Source: Paenibacillus faecalis
Lineage (GTDB): Bacteria; Bacillota; Bacilli; Paenibacillales; Paenibacillaceae
Length of the DNA: 64,000 bases
Direction of reading: 5' to 3'
NCBI RefSeq assembly: GCF_900289175.1
Contig: NZ_LT985747.1
Location: 600,006 to 664,005, forward strand
Shown: positions 1-9,603 of the stretch, one piece after another
Layout of the letters: the number at the start of each line of letters is the position of its first letter
Numbering within the stretch: position 1 is the first letter of the stretch
The notes under the pieces: model-generated
Database searches by the model: none
What the model was told of the DNA's origin: nothing
What the model saw: the letters and a program-made list of their open reading frames with translations, nothing else
Translations under genes and position numbers: made by a program

Positions 1-300
1 CCAATGGGGAATATCGCTTACCAGCTCGGATGGTTTGTACAAACCGTCTATGTTATTCTCATTTTTCTGGAAATCTTCAGCACGTTTGTCGCCGATGTTT
101 ATGGAATCACGCTGCAAATACAGCAAAGAACTTCCCTTTCACAACAGACCATTGTGATCGGCATAATGGTATTCTGTTACTTTTTCAGCCAGTTTGGATT
201 CAGCTCTCTCTTGTCCGTGCTCTATCCGCTATTTGGGTTAATCTGTTTTTTCTGGGCTTTACGCTTATCTGTCTTCCGTACTTCACCTTCGCGCAGGTAA
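1..300 (+). CDS. C-terminal part of a YkvI-family membrane protein (5' truncated)
   Basis: The reading frame is open from base 1, so only the last 99 residues are present and the start lies left of the window. The fragment holds about three hydrophobic segments (near residues 10-30, 50-65 and 68-90). It shows the VxG-x-IQ and SQ-G-SSL-LYPLFG pattern that I associate with the end of YkvI-type 10 to 12 helix membrane proteins of Bacilli. Substrate and function are unknown. It ends in TAA and is followed by the hairpin at 355-393. Family assignment is from motif memory of the C-terminus only and could be another transporter-like family. Confidence 0.6.
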   Translation, partial: PMGNIAYQLGWFVQTVYVILIFLEIFSTFVADVYGITLQIQQRTSLSQQTIVIGIMVFCYFFSQFGFSSLLSVLYPLFGLICFFWALRLSVFRTSPSRR

Positions 301-354
301 CTTGCGATCCATGTATCATGTTATGCAGCCTTCTGATCTCTGACTCAAATGAAA

Positions 355-393
355 GCAGCCCATCCAACAGATTCTTTTCTCTGGATGGGCTGC
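355..393. terminator. Bidirectional intrinsic terminator
   Basis: GCAGCCCATCCA and TGGATGGGCTGC form a 12 bp stem. It is followed by a T-rich tract on the plus strand (CTGTTTTT) and by TTTC on the minus strand. It separates the convergent YkvI-like gene and yhaN. Confidence 0.8.
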
Positions 394-417
394 CTGTTTT
401 TAGCGTTTGTCCCCTGT

Positions 418-3400
418 TTACATCTTTATCATCTGAACGGACGGATGAAGCTCGCGCATCATTTTCATTACATGTTCGTGGCAGGTCATCAGGACAATCT
501 GTCTTTCAGAAGACACCTCCGCCAATACCTCAAGTGCATATCCCAGCCGCTGTTTATCGAAATTTACGAAAACATCATCAAAGATCATCGGTATCTTTTC
601 TTTATGCGGCATGAGCTCCGCCAAAGCAAGACGCATCGCCAAGTACAGCTGTTCTTGCGTCCCGCGGCTCAGCCGCGAGCTCTCCATCATGTTTCCGCCC
701 TTCTGCTCGGTCAGCAGCATCTGATCTTTCATCCGCATCAAAACTCTGATATAAGCCCCGCCAGTCAATCGCTTTAGATAACCTGAAGCGAGTTTCAGAA
801 CATGAGGCTGCTTCTCTTCCTCGTAATATTTACGGGTCCGGCTGATCAGTTCTGCACCGATTGAACGAACGGCATACTGAACGACAATATCTTTTAATGC
901 CGCCTGCTTCTCCTCAAGCTGCTGAATAGCATCCTCCTGAAGCCCCTTTTGCTCCAGACTCTCCTTCTCCTGCAAAAGACGACCGCGTCGCTCCTGCAGC
1001 TCGCCCCGTAATGCTTCTTCAGCAGCTGCTGCTCCTTCTTTTTCCTGACATCGACTTTCAAGCTCAGAAGCATCGCATTGATCCAACACAAACTCCAGCT
1101 GCTTTCGCTCCTCCAAGCTCCAGCCGCTGAACATAGCCACTTCCGCATGACGTATACTTCGGCTTAGTTCCTCACGGCGAACAGCAGCAGCACCAAGCCT
1201 AAGGAACTCTTCTTCCCGCTTTACACCGCAAACTTGAAGCAGAGCCTGCCTTCGCTCTTTCAGCCTGCTGCTCTCATCATCTGCTTCATCAGCCTCCTTC
1301 AACAGCTCGTCAAGCCTGACAGACAGATGCTTCCGTTCGTTTATCGTCTCCTTGTAACTGCTCCACTGATGATACACATTTTCCATAAGCGATGGGTTTT
1401 GGGTCTCCTCCATCCCCATTTCTCGTATCAGAAGAAGGCATTCTTCCTCATAGCGAGCGCCTTCATGCGACAGCCTTTCTATTTTCCCTCGAAGCTTTTC
1501 CAGCTGCCGGATCAGCTCATTCCCTTGTTCGGCTCCGTTCAATATATCCATCACTGCATCGGGGGACAAGCGTTCCGGCAACTGCCATTCATGAAGCCAA
1601 TCATCCCACTGCTGTTCCAACTGAAGAAAGCGCATTTCTTCCTGCTGAATCATTTGCTCTATTTGTGCAAGCTCGGAATTTTGCCGGGATACCTGTTCTT
1701 CCGCCGCGCTCACTTCCCCCTTCAGCCGCTCTAGCCGCTGCTGCCAGGACTGCCAATCCTCCATCGTTTTCCGCAATTCACGCAGGCGCGCCTCGATCAG
1801 AACTGGATCAACAGAAAAGGTCATTTGTCCGGCCCTCTGCCCGCGCCGAGGTGTTGACTCCAGATCCGAAGCAGCATAAGGGTCCTCAACCAGACCGTTG
1901 ATCAGACGGATAACCTCTTTTCCATCTAGAGCCTCATCGCTGCTTATTCCATCAACATGTGCCTCTTCACCGATCATCGATTGCTCACGTCGGCCGCTCC
2001 ACCAAATATAAAGGTCACCTCCAAGAAGAAATACGGCAGAAACGGCCGCCGCCTCCACAGCTCTCGTCCACAGCAGCACTCCGGGAAGAATAACGGTCAA
2101 GGTCAACATCCCCATCAACAGCTTGCGGTAAACCGGTAATACTTCCTTCTTGCGGCGGGCTCCCTGCAATTGTGATGTACTTGAAGCAGATCGGGTCAAT
2201 CGTTTCTCTCTCCAGCGTTCAGCTTCCAACTGCAGCTTGTTCCATAGCGTATTCGTTTGCCGTGGATCAGAAGGCTTTATCATGAAAAAGAGCTCGCCGC
2301 CCCGCTCACTTTCCTCACGATAATTTCGCTGTGCTTCCCGGTGTGTAGTTTCGGCAGCCGCCAGCGCCCGGACAGCACCTCGATGCTCCAGTGAGAGCGC
2401 CTCCATTCGGCGGTCATATCCAGCAAACATGGATCCCATTCGCCGTATTTCTTCCCGACGGGAAACTGACACCTTAAACGATGCCAGGTGATCCGGCGTC
2501 CATGATTCATCAATTCCCTTCAAGATGCGATCAAGACGATCATCGAGCAATCGATACTCGGTCATTAGTTCATCTTTTTCGGCTTGGCCTGCTAAGTACA
2601 ACGATCTTTCAGACCACAACGCTTCTATCCGGGGACCGTGTCTTTCGAACAGCGGTTTTTCAGGCAGCTTGTCTAGGCGCAAAGAAAGAGCTGAATTCTC
2701 CTTCTGAATCCGGCTTGTCCTCTGCTTCAACTCCCTCTCTTCTTCGATCATCTTTTCCCAACGTTCAAGCCCGTCGACTGGAAATGACGAACTATCAGGA
2801 AGTGTGGACCATTCAAGGTTATCCTCCTTCCGGGCTAACCACAGCGGCCGAATTTCCATCGCCTTGCGGTACAGAGCAAGCTCATGCATACTGCTATTAC
2901 GACTTGCTTCTCTCGCCGACAGATCATCATCGATCTCGTCCAGATCGGAAATGACCTTATTATACTTCTGAACATAAGTGCGGTTCTCTGCAATGCGCCC
3001 ACGCAGCTGCTCGATGTCCTGAATCAGCTTTGCGCTCTCCTGAACTCTGCCCCTCGGTTTAAACAGCTTGTCCATTTCCTGATTCAACTTCCGCTCGGCG
3101 CGAACGATCGCATTTCCGCCGCTGATGCCCGCATGAAACAAGTATCTGCTCATCTCGTCAGACTGAAGTGTCCGAATCTCCTGCAGTTCACTAAGCGAAA
3201 TCGCAAACAATTGCCGGAACATGCTCTCTGACACACCGTTCAGCAAATTTCGCTCCATTTCCTGCTGTCCGTATTCCGTGAGGAGCCCATCTAGGTTTTG
3301 CATCGATATATGCACACGCTCCATCTTTCCCCGGCTCGTCCTTCCATCCGTTCGATGATGAAAACGCCGAACAATCCATACATTTCGATCTTCATCCATG

Positions 3401-3621
3401 AGAGACAGCTCGCCCCCATGAACGCCGCCATCTTGCGGCTCTCCGCGCAAAGCAGGCTGTGTTCTGGCAGGAAAACCATACAGCATCGCTCTGATAAAAT
3501 ATAGAACACTGCTCTTTCCCGCTTCATTCGGTCCATATAATACGGTCATCGAGCGGCCCAAATCCAGCTCCATATCGCGTACCGCACCGAATCCCTGAAT
3601 GTTCACACGTTGTATTTTCAA
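418..3621 (-). CDS. yhaN: YhaN-type SbcC/Rad50-like AAA ATPase
   Basis: This is a 1067-residue SMC/Rad50-like ATPase. The Walker A motif GPNEAGKSS lies at residues 30-38. The middle is long coiled coil, broken near residues 495-545 by two hydrophobic helices. An ABC signature-like stretch (SRGTQEQLYLAM) is near residue 980 and the Walker B IFDDVF near 1015. B. subtilis YhaN also combines a Rad50-like ATPase with a central hydrophobic pair and is linked to the YhaO nuclease, so a membrane-associated Mre11-Rad50-like DNA repair complex is the likely role. The start is TTG preceded by GGGAGGTG. It overlaps the yhaO stop as TTGA, which implies translational coupling. Confidence 0.9.
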   Translation of the reverse strand: MKIQRVNIQGFGAVRDMELDLGRSMTVLYGPNEAGKSSVLYFIRAMLYGFPARTQPALRGEPQDGGVHGGELSLMDEDRNVWIVRRFHHRTDGRTSRGKMERVHISMQNLDGLLTEYGQQEMERNLLNGVSESMFRQLFAISLSELQEIRTLQSDEMSRYLFHAGISGGNAIVRAERKLNQEMDKLFKPRGRVQESAKLIQDIEQLRGRIAENRTYVQKYNKVISDLDEIDDDLSAREASRNSSMHELALYRKAMEIRPLWLARKEDNLEWSTLPDSSSFPVDGLERWEKMIEEERELKQRTSRIQKENSALSLRLDKLPEKPLFERHGPRIEALWSERSLYLAGQAEKDELMTEYRLLDDRLDRILKGIDESWTPDHLASFKVSVSRREEIRRMGSMFAGYDRRMEALSLEHRGAVRALAAAETTHREAQRNYREESERGGELFFMIKPSDPRQTNTLWNKLQLEAERWREKRLTRSASSTSQLQGARRKKEVLPVYRKLLMGMLTLTVILPGVLLWTRAVEAAAVSAVFLLGGDLYIWWSGRREQSMIGEEAHVDGISSDEALDGKEVIRLINGLVEDPYAASDLESTPRRGQRAGQMTFSVDPVLIEARLRELRKTMEDWQSWQQRLERLKGEVSAAEEQVSRQNSELAQIEQMIQQEEMRFLQLEQQWDDWLHEWQLPERLSPDAVMDILNGAEQGNELIRQLEKLRGKIERLSHEGARYEEECLLLIREMGMEETQNPSLMENVYHQWSSYKETINERKHLSVRLDELLKEADEADDESSRLKERRQALLQVCGVKREEEFLRLGAAAVRREELSRSIRHAEVAMFSGWSLEERKQLEFVLDQCDASELESRCQEKEGAAAAEEALRGELQERRGRLLQEKESLEQKGLQEDAIQQLEEKQAALKDIVVQYAVRSIGAELISRTRKYYEEEKQPHVLKLASGYLKRLTGGAYIRVLMRMKDQMLLTEQKGGNMMESSRLSRGTQEQLYLAMRLALAELMPHKEKIPMIFDDVFVNFDKQRLGYALEVLAEVSSERQIVLMTCHEHVMKMMRELHPSVQMIKM

Positions 3622-4928
3622 GCCGAAGCACCTCCCGATTCCTGGTCATCGAGCAGAAGAAGTGCCGTAAGCTCCATCGCTCTCAGCAGCCAGTCACGCT
3701 GCTCTTCCCGGGTAAGGCTCTGAAGCAGCTGCCGGATTTCTGCTTGTTCCATCAGCGGCCTTAACGCATGTGCAACCACAGATTCGTTTCCCATATCTCC
3801 AGTAAGCTCCCTTTCGGCCAAGCGCAACAGCTCTCCAATAAAGCTGTCTTCCTGAAGCAGCGCATCCAGCTGAATTTCCGCGCCGGACGCCAGCTTAAAG
3901 CTCTCTACCCATACGCATCCGCCATAACCGACAGTTTCTGCCTGATCATCGGCTTTTCGGCGAAGATCGCTCAACAGATCCTCCAACATAAATCCATCTT
4001 CAAGTTCCCGATGAATCGTCCCTCTGCCAATGATACGTATTCGCACCATGCTAAGCCCGGTTGGGAAAGACTCTGATACATCATTCAACAGACGCTCTAC
4101 GCTCGTCCGAAATTGTTCCGGATGATGACAGTTATCGATGGAAACGTCCGTATCGAACCAACGTACCGCATCCAGCTCACGGAAATCCATCGTGACTGCC
4201 CCTGCTTCATCTACATCGACCAAATAACACCCTTTGGGCCCGGTCTCCCGGATATTTCTCCCCTGGATGTTTCCTGGATAGACAATATAGGGGGACTCTT
4301 GCAGTGTTCGACGTGAATGAATATGCCCAAGCGCCCAATAATGGTATCCTGCTGCCATTAAATCTTTTTTCGAACAAGGGGCATACGTCTCATGCTCCCG
4401 ATTACCGTCCACATTCGCATGAAGCAATCCGATATGAAACAGATCGGACTGTGCCGACCTCTGATTATATTTCAGCGATATATTTTCCTTAACCTTGGAC
4501 GTCGGATACGACATGCCTGTAAGAACAGCAACCTGTTGACCATCGCTGCGGCGAACAGCGGTCACCGACTCAGGCTCAGCTCCGAATACATGCACGGATG
4601 GAGGCAGCGTTACCGCTAGCCTCGGACTGTCCAGCGGATCATGATTGCCATGGATGATATATACAGGGATATGTTCCCGATTCAGATGCTCCAGCGCCTC
4701 CAGCAAGCGAAGCTGTGCTCGTAATGACGTGTTCGAACTGTCATAGATATCTCCGCTTATAACGACAAAATCGACCTTCTCATGAACCGCCAGCTGCACC
4801 ATCCGGTTAAGCGCGGCAAAGGTCGATTGCTGCAAATGCTTGCGCATCGTGTCTGTTAATCCGGACAACCCGGCGAACGGACTGTCCAGATGCAAATCGG
4901 CTGCATGAATAAAACGGAAGGGAAGCAT
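3618..4928 (-). CDS. yhaO: YhaO-type metallophosphoesterase (Mre11/SbcD-like exonuclease)
   Basis: The 436-residue calcineurin-like phosphoesterase has the ordered metal motifs DLHLD (residues 11-15), SGDIYD, GNHD, HANVDG and GHIHSR. These are the usual five motifs of SbcD/Mre11 nucleases. The remainder forms a DNA-binding or cap domain rich in Glu and Leu. It sits 16 bp after the glycosyltransferase and its TGA overlaps the TTG start of yhaN, so nuclease and ATPase are made together. The role inferred from the family is processing of DNA ends or blocked breaks. The start ATG has AGAGGAA upstream. Confidence 0.92.
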   Translation of the reverse strand: MLPFRFIHAADLHLDSPFAGLSGLTDTMRKHLQQSTFAALNRMVQLAVHEKVDFVVISGDIYDSSNTSLRAQLRLLEALEHLNREHIPVYIIHGNHDPLDSPRLAVTLPPSVHVFGAEPESVTAVRRSDGQQVAVLTGMSYPTSKVKENISLKYNQRSAQSDLFHIGLLHANVDGNREHETYAPCSKKDLMAAGYHYWALGHIHSRRTLQESPYIVYPGNIQGRNIRETGPKGCYLVDVDEAGAVTMDFRELDAVRWFDTDVSIDNCHHPEQFRTSVERLLNDVSESFPTGLSMVRIRIIGRGTIHRELEDGFMLEDLLSDLRRKADDQAETVGYGGCVWVESFKLASGAEIQLDALLQEDSFIGELLRLAERELTGDMGNESVVAHALRPLMEQAEIRQLLQSLTREEQRDWLLRAMELTALLLLDDQESGGASA

Positions 4929-4944
4929 GATCGATTCCTCTTTC

Positions 4945-6069
4945 TTATGTTTGATAGTTCAAATATAATTTCTTCAGTTCATTGACAGACTTTGTGAGCG
5001 AATATCGTTTCTTGGCGTTATCCCAAGCAGATCGCGCGAGTTCGTAGCGATACATCGGATCGGAAATCACCTTCTCAAGCGCTTCACTTAGAGCCATATA
5101 ATCCTCCGAAGGTACAAGCAGTCCGTTAACTCCGTCCTCAATCTGCTCCGCAATCCCTCCAACATCACTGCCGACAAGTGCCAGACAGCTCAGCGCTGCT
5201 TCCGCAAAGACGGAACCAAACGCCTCTGCTCGTGAAGGAAGCACAAAAATATCAAAAAACGGCATAAATTCTTCCGGATGCAGTGTATACCCGTAAAATA
5301 TCGTTTCCTGATATATACCAAGATCCCTGGCCAAATCCTCGAGCTCATGCCGGGATGGTCCGTCACCTATAATATGAAGCACATAATCATAGCCTTTTCG
5401 TTTTAGCTCCGCACAAGCTTTAAGCAGAACATCCAGCCCTTTAGCCGGGACGAGGCGGCATACCGTAACCAGCTGTGGAATCTCATTCTCATGCGGCACA
5501 GGCTTAAAGCGCTTTTCATCAAATCCGTTCGGAATGATCCTAATGGATTGTGGCGACTCTACGTAAGATGACATATAATCGGCAAAAGATCGCGATACCG
5601 TAATCAGCTCCTGACTGATATACTCCAGCTCCCGATACAACGATACGAGAAAACGATGCTCCAGACCATTCTCTTCGATCCTCCCGTTTAAAATGAGCTC
5701 CCGCTCATAACTAGAGTGTACCGTTTGGATCAGCGGCGTATCCGGAAATACTGCTTTCATGGCCATTCCGGCAATAGGATGATGCGCATGGATCAGATCG
5801 AAAGGCTTCTTCAAACGAAGGCGAATCCACCATATGTAGTCGAGATACGTTTGGATATACTTTTGAACGATCGGGCTTTTCGCGTAAACTTTCCAGTCAA
5901 ACGTATGAAATATAGGCTCTCCTTCTCCTTTGTTGCGAACCCTTTTCGGCAACCAGAACAGCTCCATGTCCCAGCGTGAAGATTGAAATCGGTCTTGCAA
6001 ATGCGGAATCATCGAAGAGACGCCCCCCGGCTGTTCAGGAGGGAAAAATAATGCCTGAAGTAATTTCAT
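4945..6069 (-). CDS. GT4-family glycosyltransferase
   Basis: The 374-residue protein has two Rossmann halves. The N-terminus carries the substrate-side PPEQPGGVSSM loop. The C-terminal half has the NDP-sugar binding pattern IGDGPSRHELE, YGY, and EAFGSVFAEA, which contains the EX7E-type motif of retaining GT4 enzymes. It resembles BshA and Capsule-type glycosyltransferases, but the acceptor cannot be told. The start chosen is ATG at 6069 with AAAAGGAGATCTTC upstream. The frame stays open for 69 codons further upstream, but that stretch overlaps the terminator at 6209-6247 and looks non-coding. It lies 16 bp upstream of yhaO and so is probably cotranscribed with it. Confidence 0.85.
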   Translation of the reverse strand: MKLLQALFFPPEQPGGVSSMIPHLQDRFQSSRWDMELFWLPKRVRNKGEGEPIFHTFDWKVYAKSPIVQKYIQTYLDYIWWIRLRLKKPFDLIHAHHPIAGMAMKAVFPDTPLIQTVHSSYERELILNGRIEENGLEHRFLVSLYRELEYISQELITVSRSFADYMSSYVESPQSIRIIPNGFDEKRFKPVPHENEIPQLVTVCRLVPAKGLDVLLKACAELKRKGYDYVLHIIGDGPSRHELEDLARDLGIYQETIFYGYTLHPEEFMPFFDIFVLPSRAEAFGSVFAEAALSCLALVGSDVGGIAEQIEDGVNGLLVPSEDYMALSEALEKVISDPMYRYELARSAWDNAKKRYSLTKSVNELKKLYLNYQT

Positions 6070-6208
6070 GAAGATCTCCTTTTTCGTAAAAATCATATAT
6101 CTATACATACAACAATATATATATTTATGGAATATGTGTTCCTCTATTATTATGACATATGGAACTCTCAACATCCATCCGCTTTCACCGGAGTAAAAGC
6201 GCATTAAA

Positions 6209-6247
6209 AAACCTCCGCTGCCCCATGCAAGGAGGGAACGGAGGTTT
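6209..6247 (-). terminator. Intrinsic terminator of the Cof-type HAD gene
   Basis: AAACCTCCG and CGGAGGTTT pair across a loop. On the minus strand the hairpin is followed by TTTTTTAATG. It lies directly after the stop of the HAD gene. Confidence 0.8.
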
Positions 6248-6263
6248 GAAAAATCCATATCCA

Positions 6264-7064
6264 TTATGACAAACAATACTTCACAAGCGCCTCATGTACA
6301 CCGTCATCGTTGTTCGATGCCGTCAGCGCGTCTGCTGCAGCCTTTACTTCAACTGGAGAATTATCCATCGCAATACCCATACCAGCAAATGTAAGCATCG
6401 TAATATCGTTATAATAATTACCAATCGCCAGCACTTCTTCCGGCTTCAAGCCGCGTTTGGACGCAAGCTGCTGCAGCGCATTGCCTTTGGAAGCTTGCTT
6501 TTGCATCAGGTCGATGAAATACTCGCCGCTGCGTTGTATATTAAAGATCGGTTCCCACTTGCTCCAATCTTCGTAAACAGCTTCCATATCCGCTGCCTCT
6601 CCAAAAGCTGTAAATTTAACAACCGGTTCTTTCAGTTCTTCCCATGCCGGCAGGTTGGAAGGCAACATCAAATAGTTCTCATACATAAAACGCACAGGTC
6701 CCGCCAGTTCCTCTACGTTATCTACATACATCTCAAACGCCGTGTTAACATCAAAATGTACTCCCTTTTCCCGGCAATAATCCATGTAGGGATTCAGATT
6801 ATTCTTCTCCATCTCGAACTGATGAATGATTTTCTTGGACTCTACTTCTACCGTAGCTGCCCCATTGTGGCTGATTACGTAACCGGTCAGGCCCATTTTC
6901 TCTAAAAAAGGAATCGTATTTTGCGGTCCCCGCCCGGTACACAGCACAATTTCAATTCCTTTTTCTGCGGTCTCCATAATCGTCCTCATCGTCCGCTCCG
7001 TCATTACGTGCTCATCGTTTAACAGCGTCCCGTCAACATCCAGCGCTACCAGTTTATAAGTCAT
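6264..7064 (-). CDS. Cof-type HAD-IIB family phosphatase
   Basis: The 266-residue protein opens with the HAD motif I DVDGTL (nucleophile and acid Asp). Motif II is CTGRG. Lys of SKGNAL is motif III and the GNYYNDITM stretch is motif IV. The long C2B cap between them makes it a Cof/YkrA-type sugar-phosphate or nucleotide phosphatase. The substrate cannot be predicted. I chose ATG at 7064 (MTYKLVALD), with GGTGGAG just upstream. An ATG four codons earlier is possible. It is 57 bp downstream of the pseudouridine synthase and probably in the same operon. Confidence 0.88.
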   Translation of the reverse strand: MTYKLVALDVDGTLLNDEHVMTERTMRTIMETAEKGIEIVLCTGRGPQNTIPFLEKMGLTGYVISHNGAATVEVESKKIIHQFEMEKNNLNPYMDYCREKGVHFDVNTAFEMYVDNVEELAGPVRFMYENYLMLPSNLPAWEELKEPVVKFTAFGEAADMEAVYEDWSKWEPIFNIQRSGEYFIDLMQKQASKGNALQQLASKRGLKPEEVLAIGNYYNDITMLTFAGMGIAMDNSPVEVKAAADALTASNNDDGVHEALVKYCLS

Positions 7065-7121
7065 GACTCCACCCATCCTTTTGTATATATTCTCTACTTA
7101 AGTTTTGTCAGCCAGGGTGCT

Positions 7122-7874
7122 TTAGCTGTGCTTTCCCAACAACGCCAATTCTTCGTTTGTAAGCTCACGGTATGAGCCGATCGGAAGTGATTCATCCAGT
7201 TGAAGCTCTCCCATCCGGACGCGCTTTAAGTAAATGACCTTTTTGCCAACGGATTCAAACATTCGCTTTACCTGATGGAATTTGCCTTCATGAATCGTAA
7301 GCGAAATTTTAGACAGCGGTCCGTTTTCCCGTTCTTCAATCGACAACACCGTCAGCTCAGCAGGCAATGTCACATACCCATCATCCAAGGTAACCCCCTG
7401 AGAAAAAAGAGCGACGTCCTCATCAGATACCTTTCCGGCTATATGAGCTTCATACGTTTTCGGCACATGCTTGCGCGGAGACAACAGCTCATGAGCAAGC
7501 TTGCCGTCATTGGTTAGTAAAAGCAATCCCTCTGTGTCTTTATCCAGCCGTCCAACCGGAAACGGCTCATAGGTCAGATAAGACTTGTCCAGTAGATCCA
7601 ATACAGTCCGTTCCCTGATGTCTTCGGTTGCCGAAATGACCCCAGGGGGCTTGTGCAGCATTAAGTATACAAATTCCCTGTAATGAATCTGTTCTCCTTC
7701 AATCTCTATTGTATCCTGATACGGATTCACATGCATGGCCGGGTCCTTTACAGAAGATCCGTTTACAGTTATGGCTCCCCGCTTCACGATCTTTTTCAGC
7801 TCGGCACGAGAACCATAACCCATATTGGAGAGAACCTTATCCAGCCTTAGAGTTGTTCTGCCCTTGGCGCTCAT
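7122..7874 (-). CDS. RsuA/RluB-family pseudouridine synthase
   Basis: The 250-residue protein begins with an S4 RNA-binding domain (about residues 10-60). The catalytic domain follows, with GRLDKDTEGLLLLTNDG carrying the catalytic Asp. The size and order fit RsuA (16S rRNA pseudouridine 516) or the related RluB/YtzG type. The start is ATG at 7874, with GGAGGTG nine bases upstream. It overlaps the stop of the upstream RsmF-like gene as ATGA. The upstream in-frame GTG lies inside this ribosome binding site and is rejected. The pairing with a 16S methyltransferase supports a role in ribosome maturation. Confidence 0.9.
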   Translation of the reverse strand: MSAKGRTTLRLDKVLSNMGYGSRAELKKIVKRGAITVNGSSVKDPAMHVNPYQDTIEIEGEQIHYREFVYLMLHKPPGVISATEDIRERTVLDLLDKSYLTYEPFPVGRLDKDTEGLLLLTNDGKLAHELLSPRKHVPKTYEAHIAGKVSDEDVALFSQGVTLDDGYVTLPAELTVLSIEERENGPLSKISLTIHEGKFHQVKRMFESVGKKVIYLKRVRMGELQLDESLPIGSYRELTNEELALLGKHS

Positions 7875-9466
7875 GTTGATATCCACCTCCAGCTTGCCGG
7901 GTACTCATTTTTTAATATACCGGACTGCCATTTTCCCCAACCGGCAGAATACCCATCTATACATACTAACACATACCCTTTGGAATCGGTGACAGACTCG
8001 TAATGAATTCGGTCTGATGGGATTTCAAGCGTTTCACCTTTCAGGTAGCGAACAGCTTCTCCGTCCTGCGATGACAAACTGACCGATCTCAAAGCCTCGC
8101 CAGGTTTCAGCGCTGTAGCGAGTGGATGGCTGGGAATGAATCTTCCAAACTTGATCTGACCCATGTACCAACCTGCACGAACCGTCTTTAGTCCCTCCAG
8201 TCGGCCCTTTGGAAGCGGCGACAGATAGATGTAATTTCCGTGGACTACAGGATAGCCTTTAGACAAATCCAAATTCAACTGTTTATGGACAAAATCATAA
8301 AAAATCTCAAGATGACTTTGCTCGCTTCCTTTGCGGTCAGACTCAGAACGTTCGCCCGATCGTCTAAAGGTAGTTACCTTCTTCTGCTTCAGCCGATCAC
8401 CGCTCTTTCGTGATGGTTTTTGTTTTTTCTCTGGTCTCGATGACTGCCATGCCCCTTTGGCTTCCGCTTTCGGCCAATCATGCAAGTCTACCTGTTCATC
8501 CAGTTGACCTGCCCGCTTGAGAACAGCTATAAAATGCCCTTCTCCATTGACCCGATGCGGCCATAAACGGCCTGTCCCCCGGGTTTGCTCAATGTATGTT
8601 TCAAAGTCAGGGTCACCCGCGCCATCCTGCTGTCTGCTATGCTCCATCACCCACTGCGCTTCTCCTGGCGAGAACCACTCGGAGTCACCAATAGGAACTA
8701 CTGAAAACTCCGAATGGTCCTTCAGAAAAGCCGCAATAATCCCTTCGTTCTCTTCGGGAGAAAAGGTGCATGTGGAATAGACGAGCCTTCCTCCTTTGCA
8801 TAGCATTTTGGCAGCCGAAGACAAAATCTCTCTTTGCATGTCCGCATATTTATGAGGTGAGGACGGGTCCCAATGCTTCAGCATATCGGCGTCTTTACGA
8901 AACATCCCTTCTCCTGAACATGGAGCATCAATCAGGATTTTTGTAAAAAACTGCGGAAACACCTCGGCAATTCGTTCAGGAGTTTCATTAAGAACCACCG
9001 CATTTCTCACACCGCACATCTCCACATTTTTAGCCAATGCTTTGGTTCGATCCGGTGAAAGATCATTGCTGATCAAAAGTCCCGAGCCTGCAAGTTTTGC
9101 AGCGATCTGGGTCGATTTACCGCCCGGTGCTGCACATAGATCCAGTACACGATCGCCGGGTACAACGCCCAGCAGCTCAGCCGGGGCCATAGCGCTTGGC
9201 TCTTGAATATAATATAACCCAGCGTGATAATACGGGTGCCGACCTGGACGAACGCTTTTCTCCACATAATACCCGGTTTCACACCAGGGGATGGGAGCGA
9301 GCGAAAACGGAGAGATCCGGCTAAACTGCTCCTTGCTGATCTTCAACGTGTTGATCCGAATGCCTGCGTGCGGAGCCTGTTGATAGCTTTGTTTAAACTG
9401 TTCATATTCATCGCCAAGAAGCGACTTCATTCTGGCCTCAAAAGGCGCTGGGAGTTGTAAAACCAT
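7871..9466 (-). CDS. rsmF: RsmF-like 16S rRNA m5C methyltransferase (NOL1/NOP2/Sun)
   Basis: The 531-residue protein has the SAM-binding DLCAAPGGKSTQIA motif. The two catalytic Cys are in APCSGEGMF and YSTCTFSPEENE. A C-terminal RNA-binding (PUA-like) domain and a Lys/Arg-rich linker (about residues 335-385) follow. This arrangement is typical of RsmF/YebU rather than RsmB. The expected reaction is 5-methylation of a cytosine in 16S rRNA. The start ATG has GGCAGGTAG upstream. The stop overlaps the next gene as ATGA. Confidence 0.9.
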   Translation of the reverse strand: MVLQLPAPFEARMKSLLGDEYEQFKQSYQQAPHAGIRINTLKISKEQFSRISPFSLAPIPWCETGYYVEKSVRPGRHPYYHAGLYYIQEPSAMAPAELLGVVPGDRVLDLCAAPGGKSTQIAAKLAGSGLLISNDLSPDRTKALAKNVEMCGVRNAVVLNETPERIAEVFPQFFTKILIDAPCSGEGMFRKDADMLKHWDPSSPHKYADMQREILSSAAKMLCKGGRLVYSTCTFSPEENEGIIAAFLKDHSEFSVVPIGDSEWFSPGEAQWVMEHSRQQDGAGDPDFETYIEQTRGTGRLWPHRVNGEGHFIAVLKRAGQLDEQVDLHDWPKAEAKGAWQSSRPEKKQKPSRKSGDRLKQKKVTTFRRSGERSESDRKGSEQSHLEIFYDFVHKQLNLDLSKGYPVVHGNYIYLSPLPKGRLEGLKTVRAGWYMGQIKFGRFIPSHPLATALKPGEALRSVSLSSQDGEAVRYLKGETLEIPSDRIHYESVTDSKGYVLVCIDGYSAGWGKWQSGILKNEYPASWRWIST

Positions 9467-9603
9467 ATATCTACCTGCCTTGTCTATTAGAATATAAGAG
9501 AGTGAACTCTATTTGTTTCGCTGTGACATTTTATATTGTATAATAAAAAAAGTTAAAAAAGGTATGAACAAAACCATACAATTTGAACGATGGAGGTGAG
9601 TAA

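Noticed and set aside
6070..6276. N-terminal extension of the glycosyltransferase frame
   Set aside because: It runs through the HAD terminator and an AT-rich promoter region. A good ribosome binding site lies directly before ATG at 6069.
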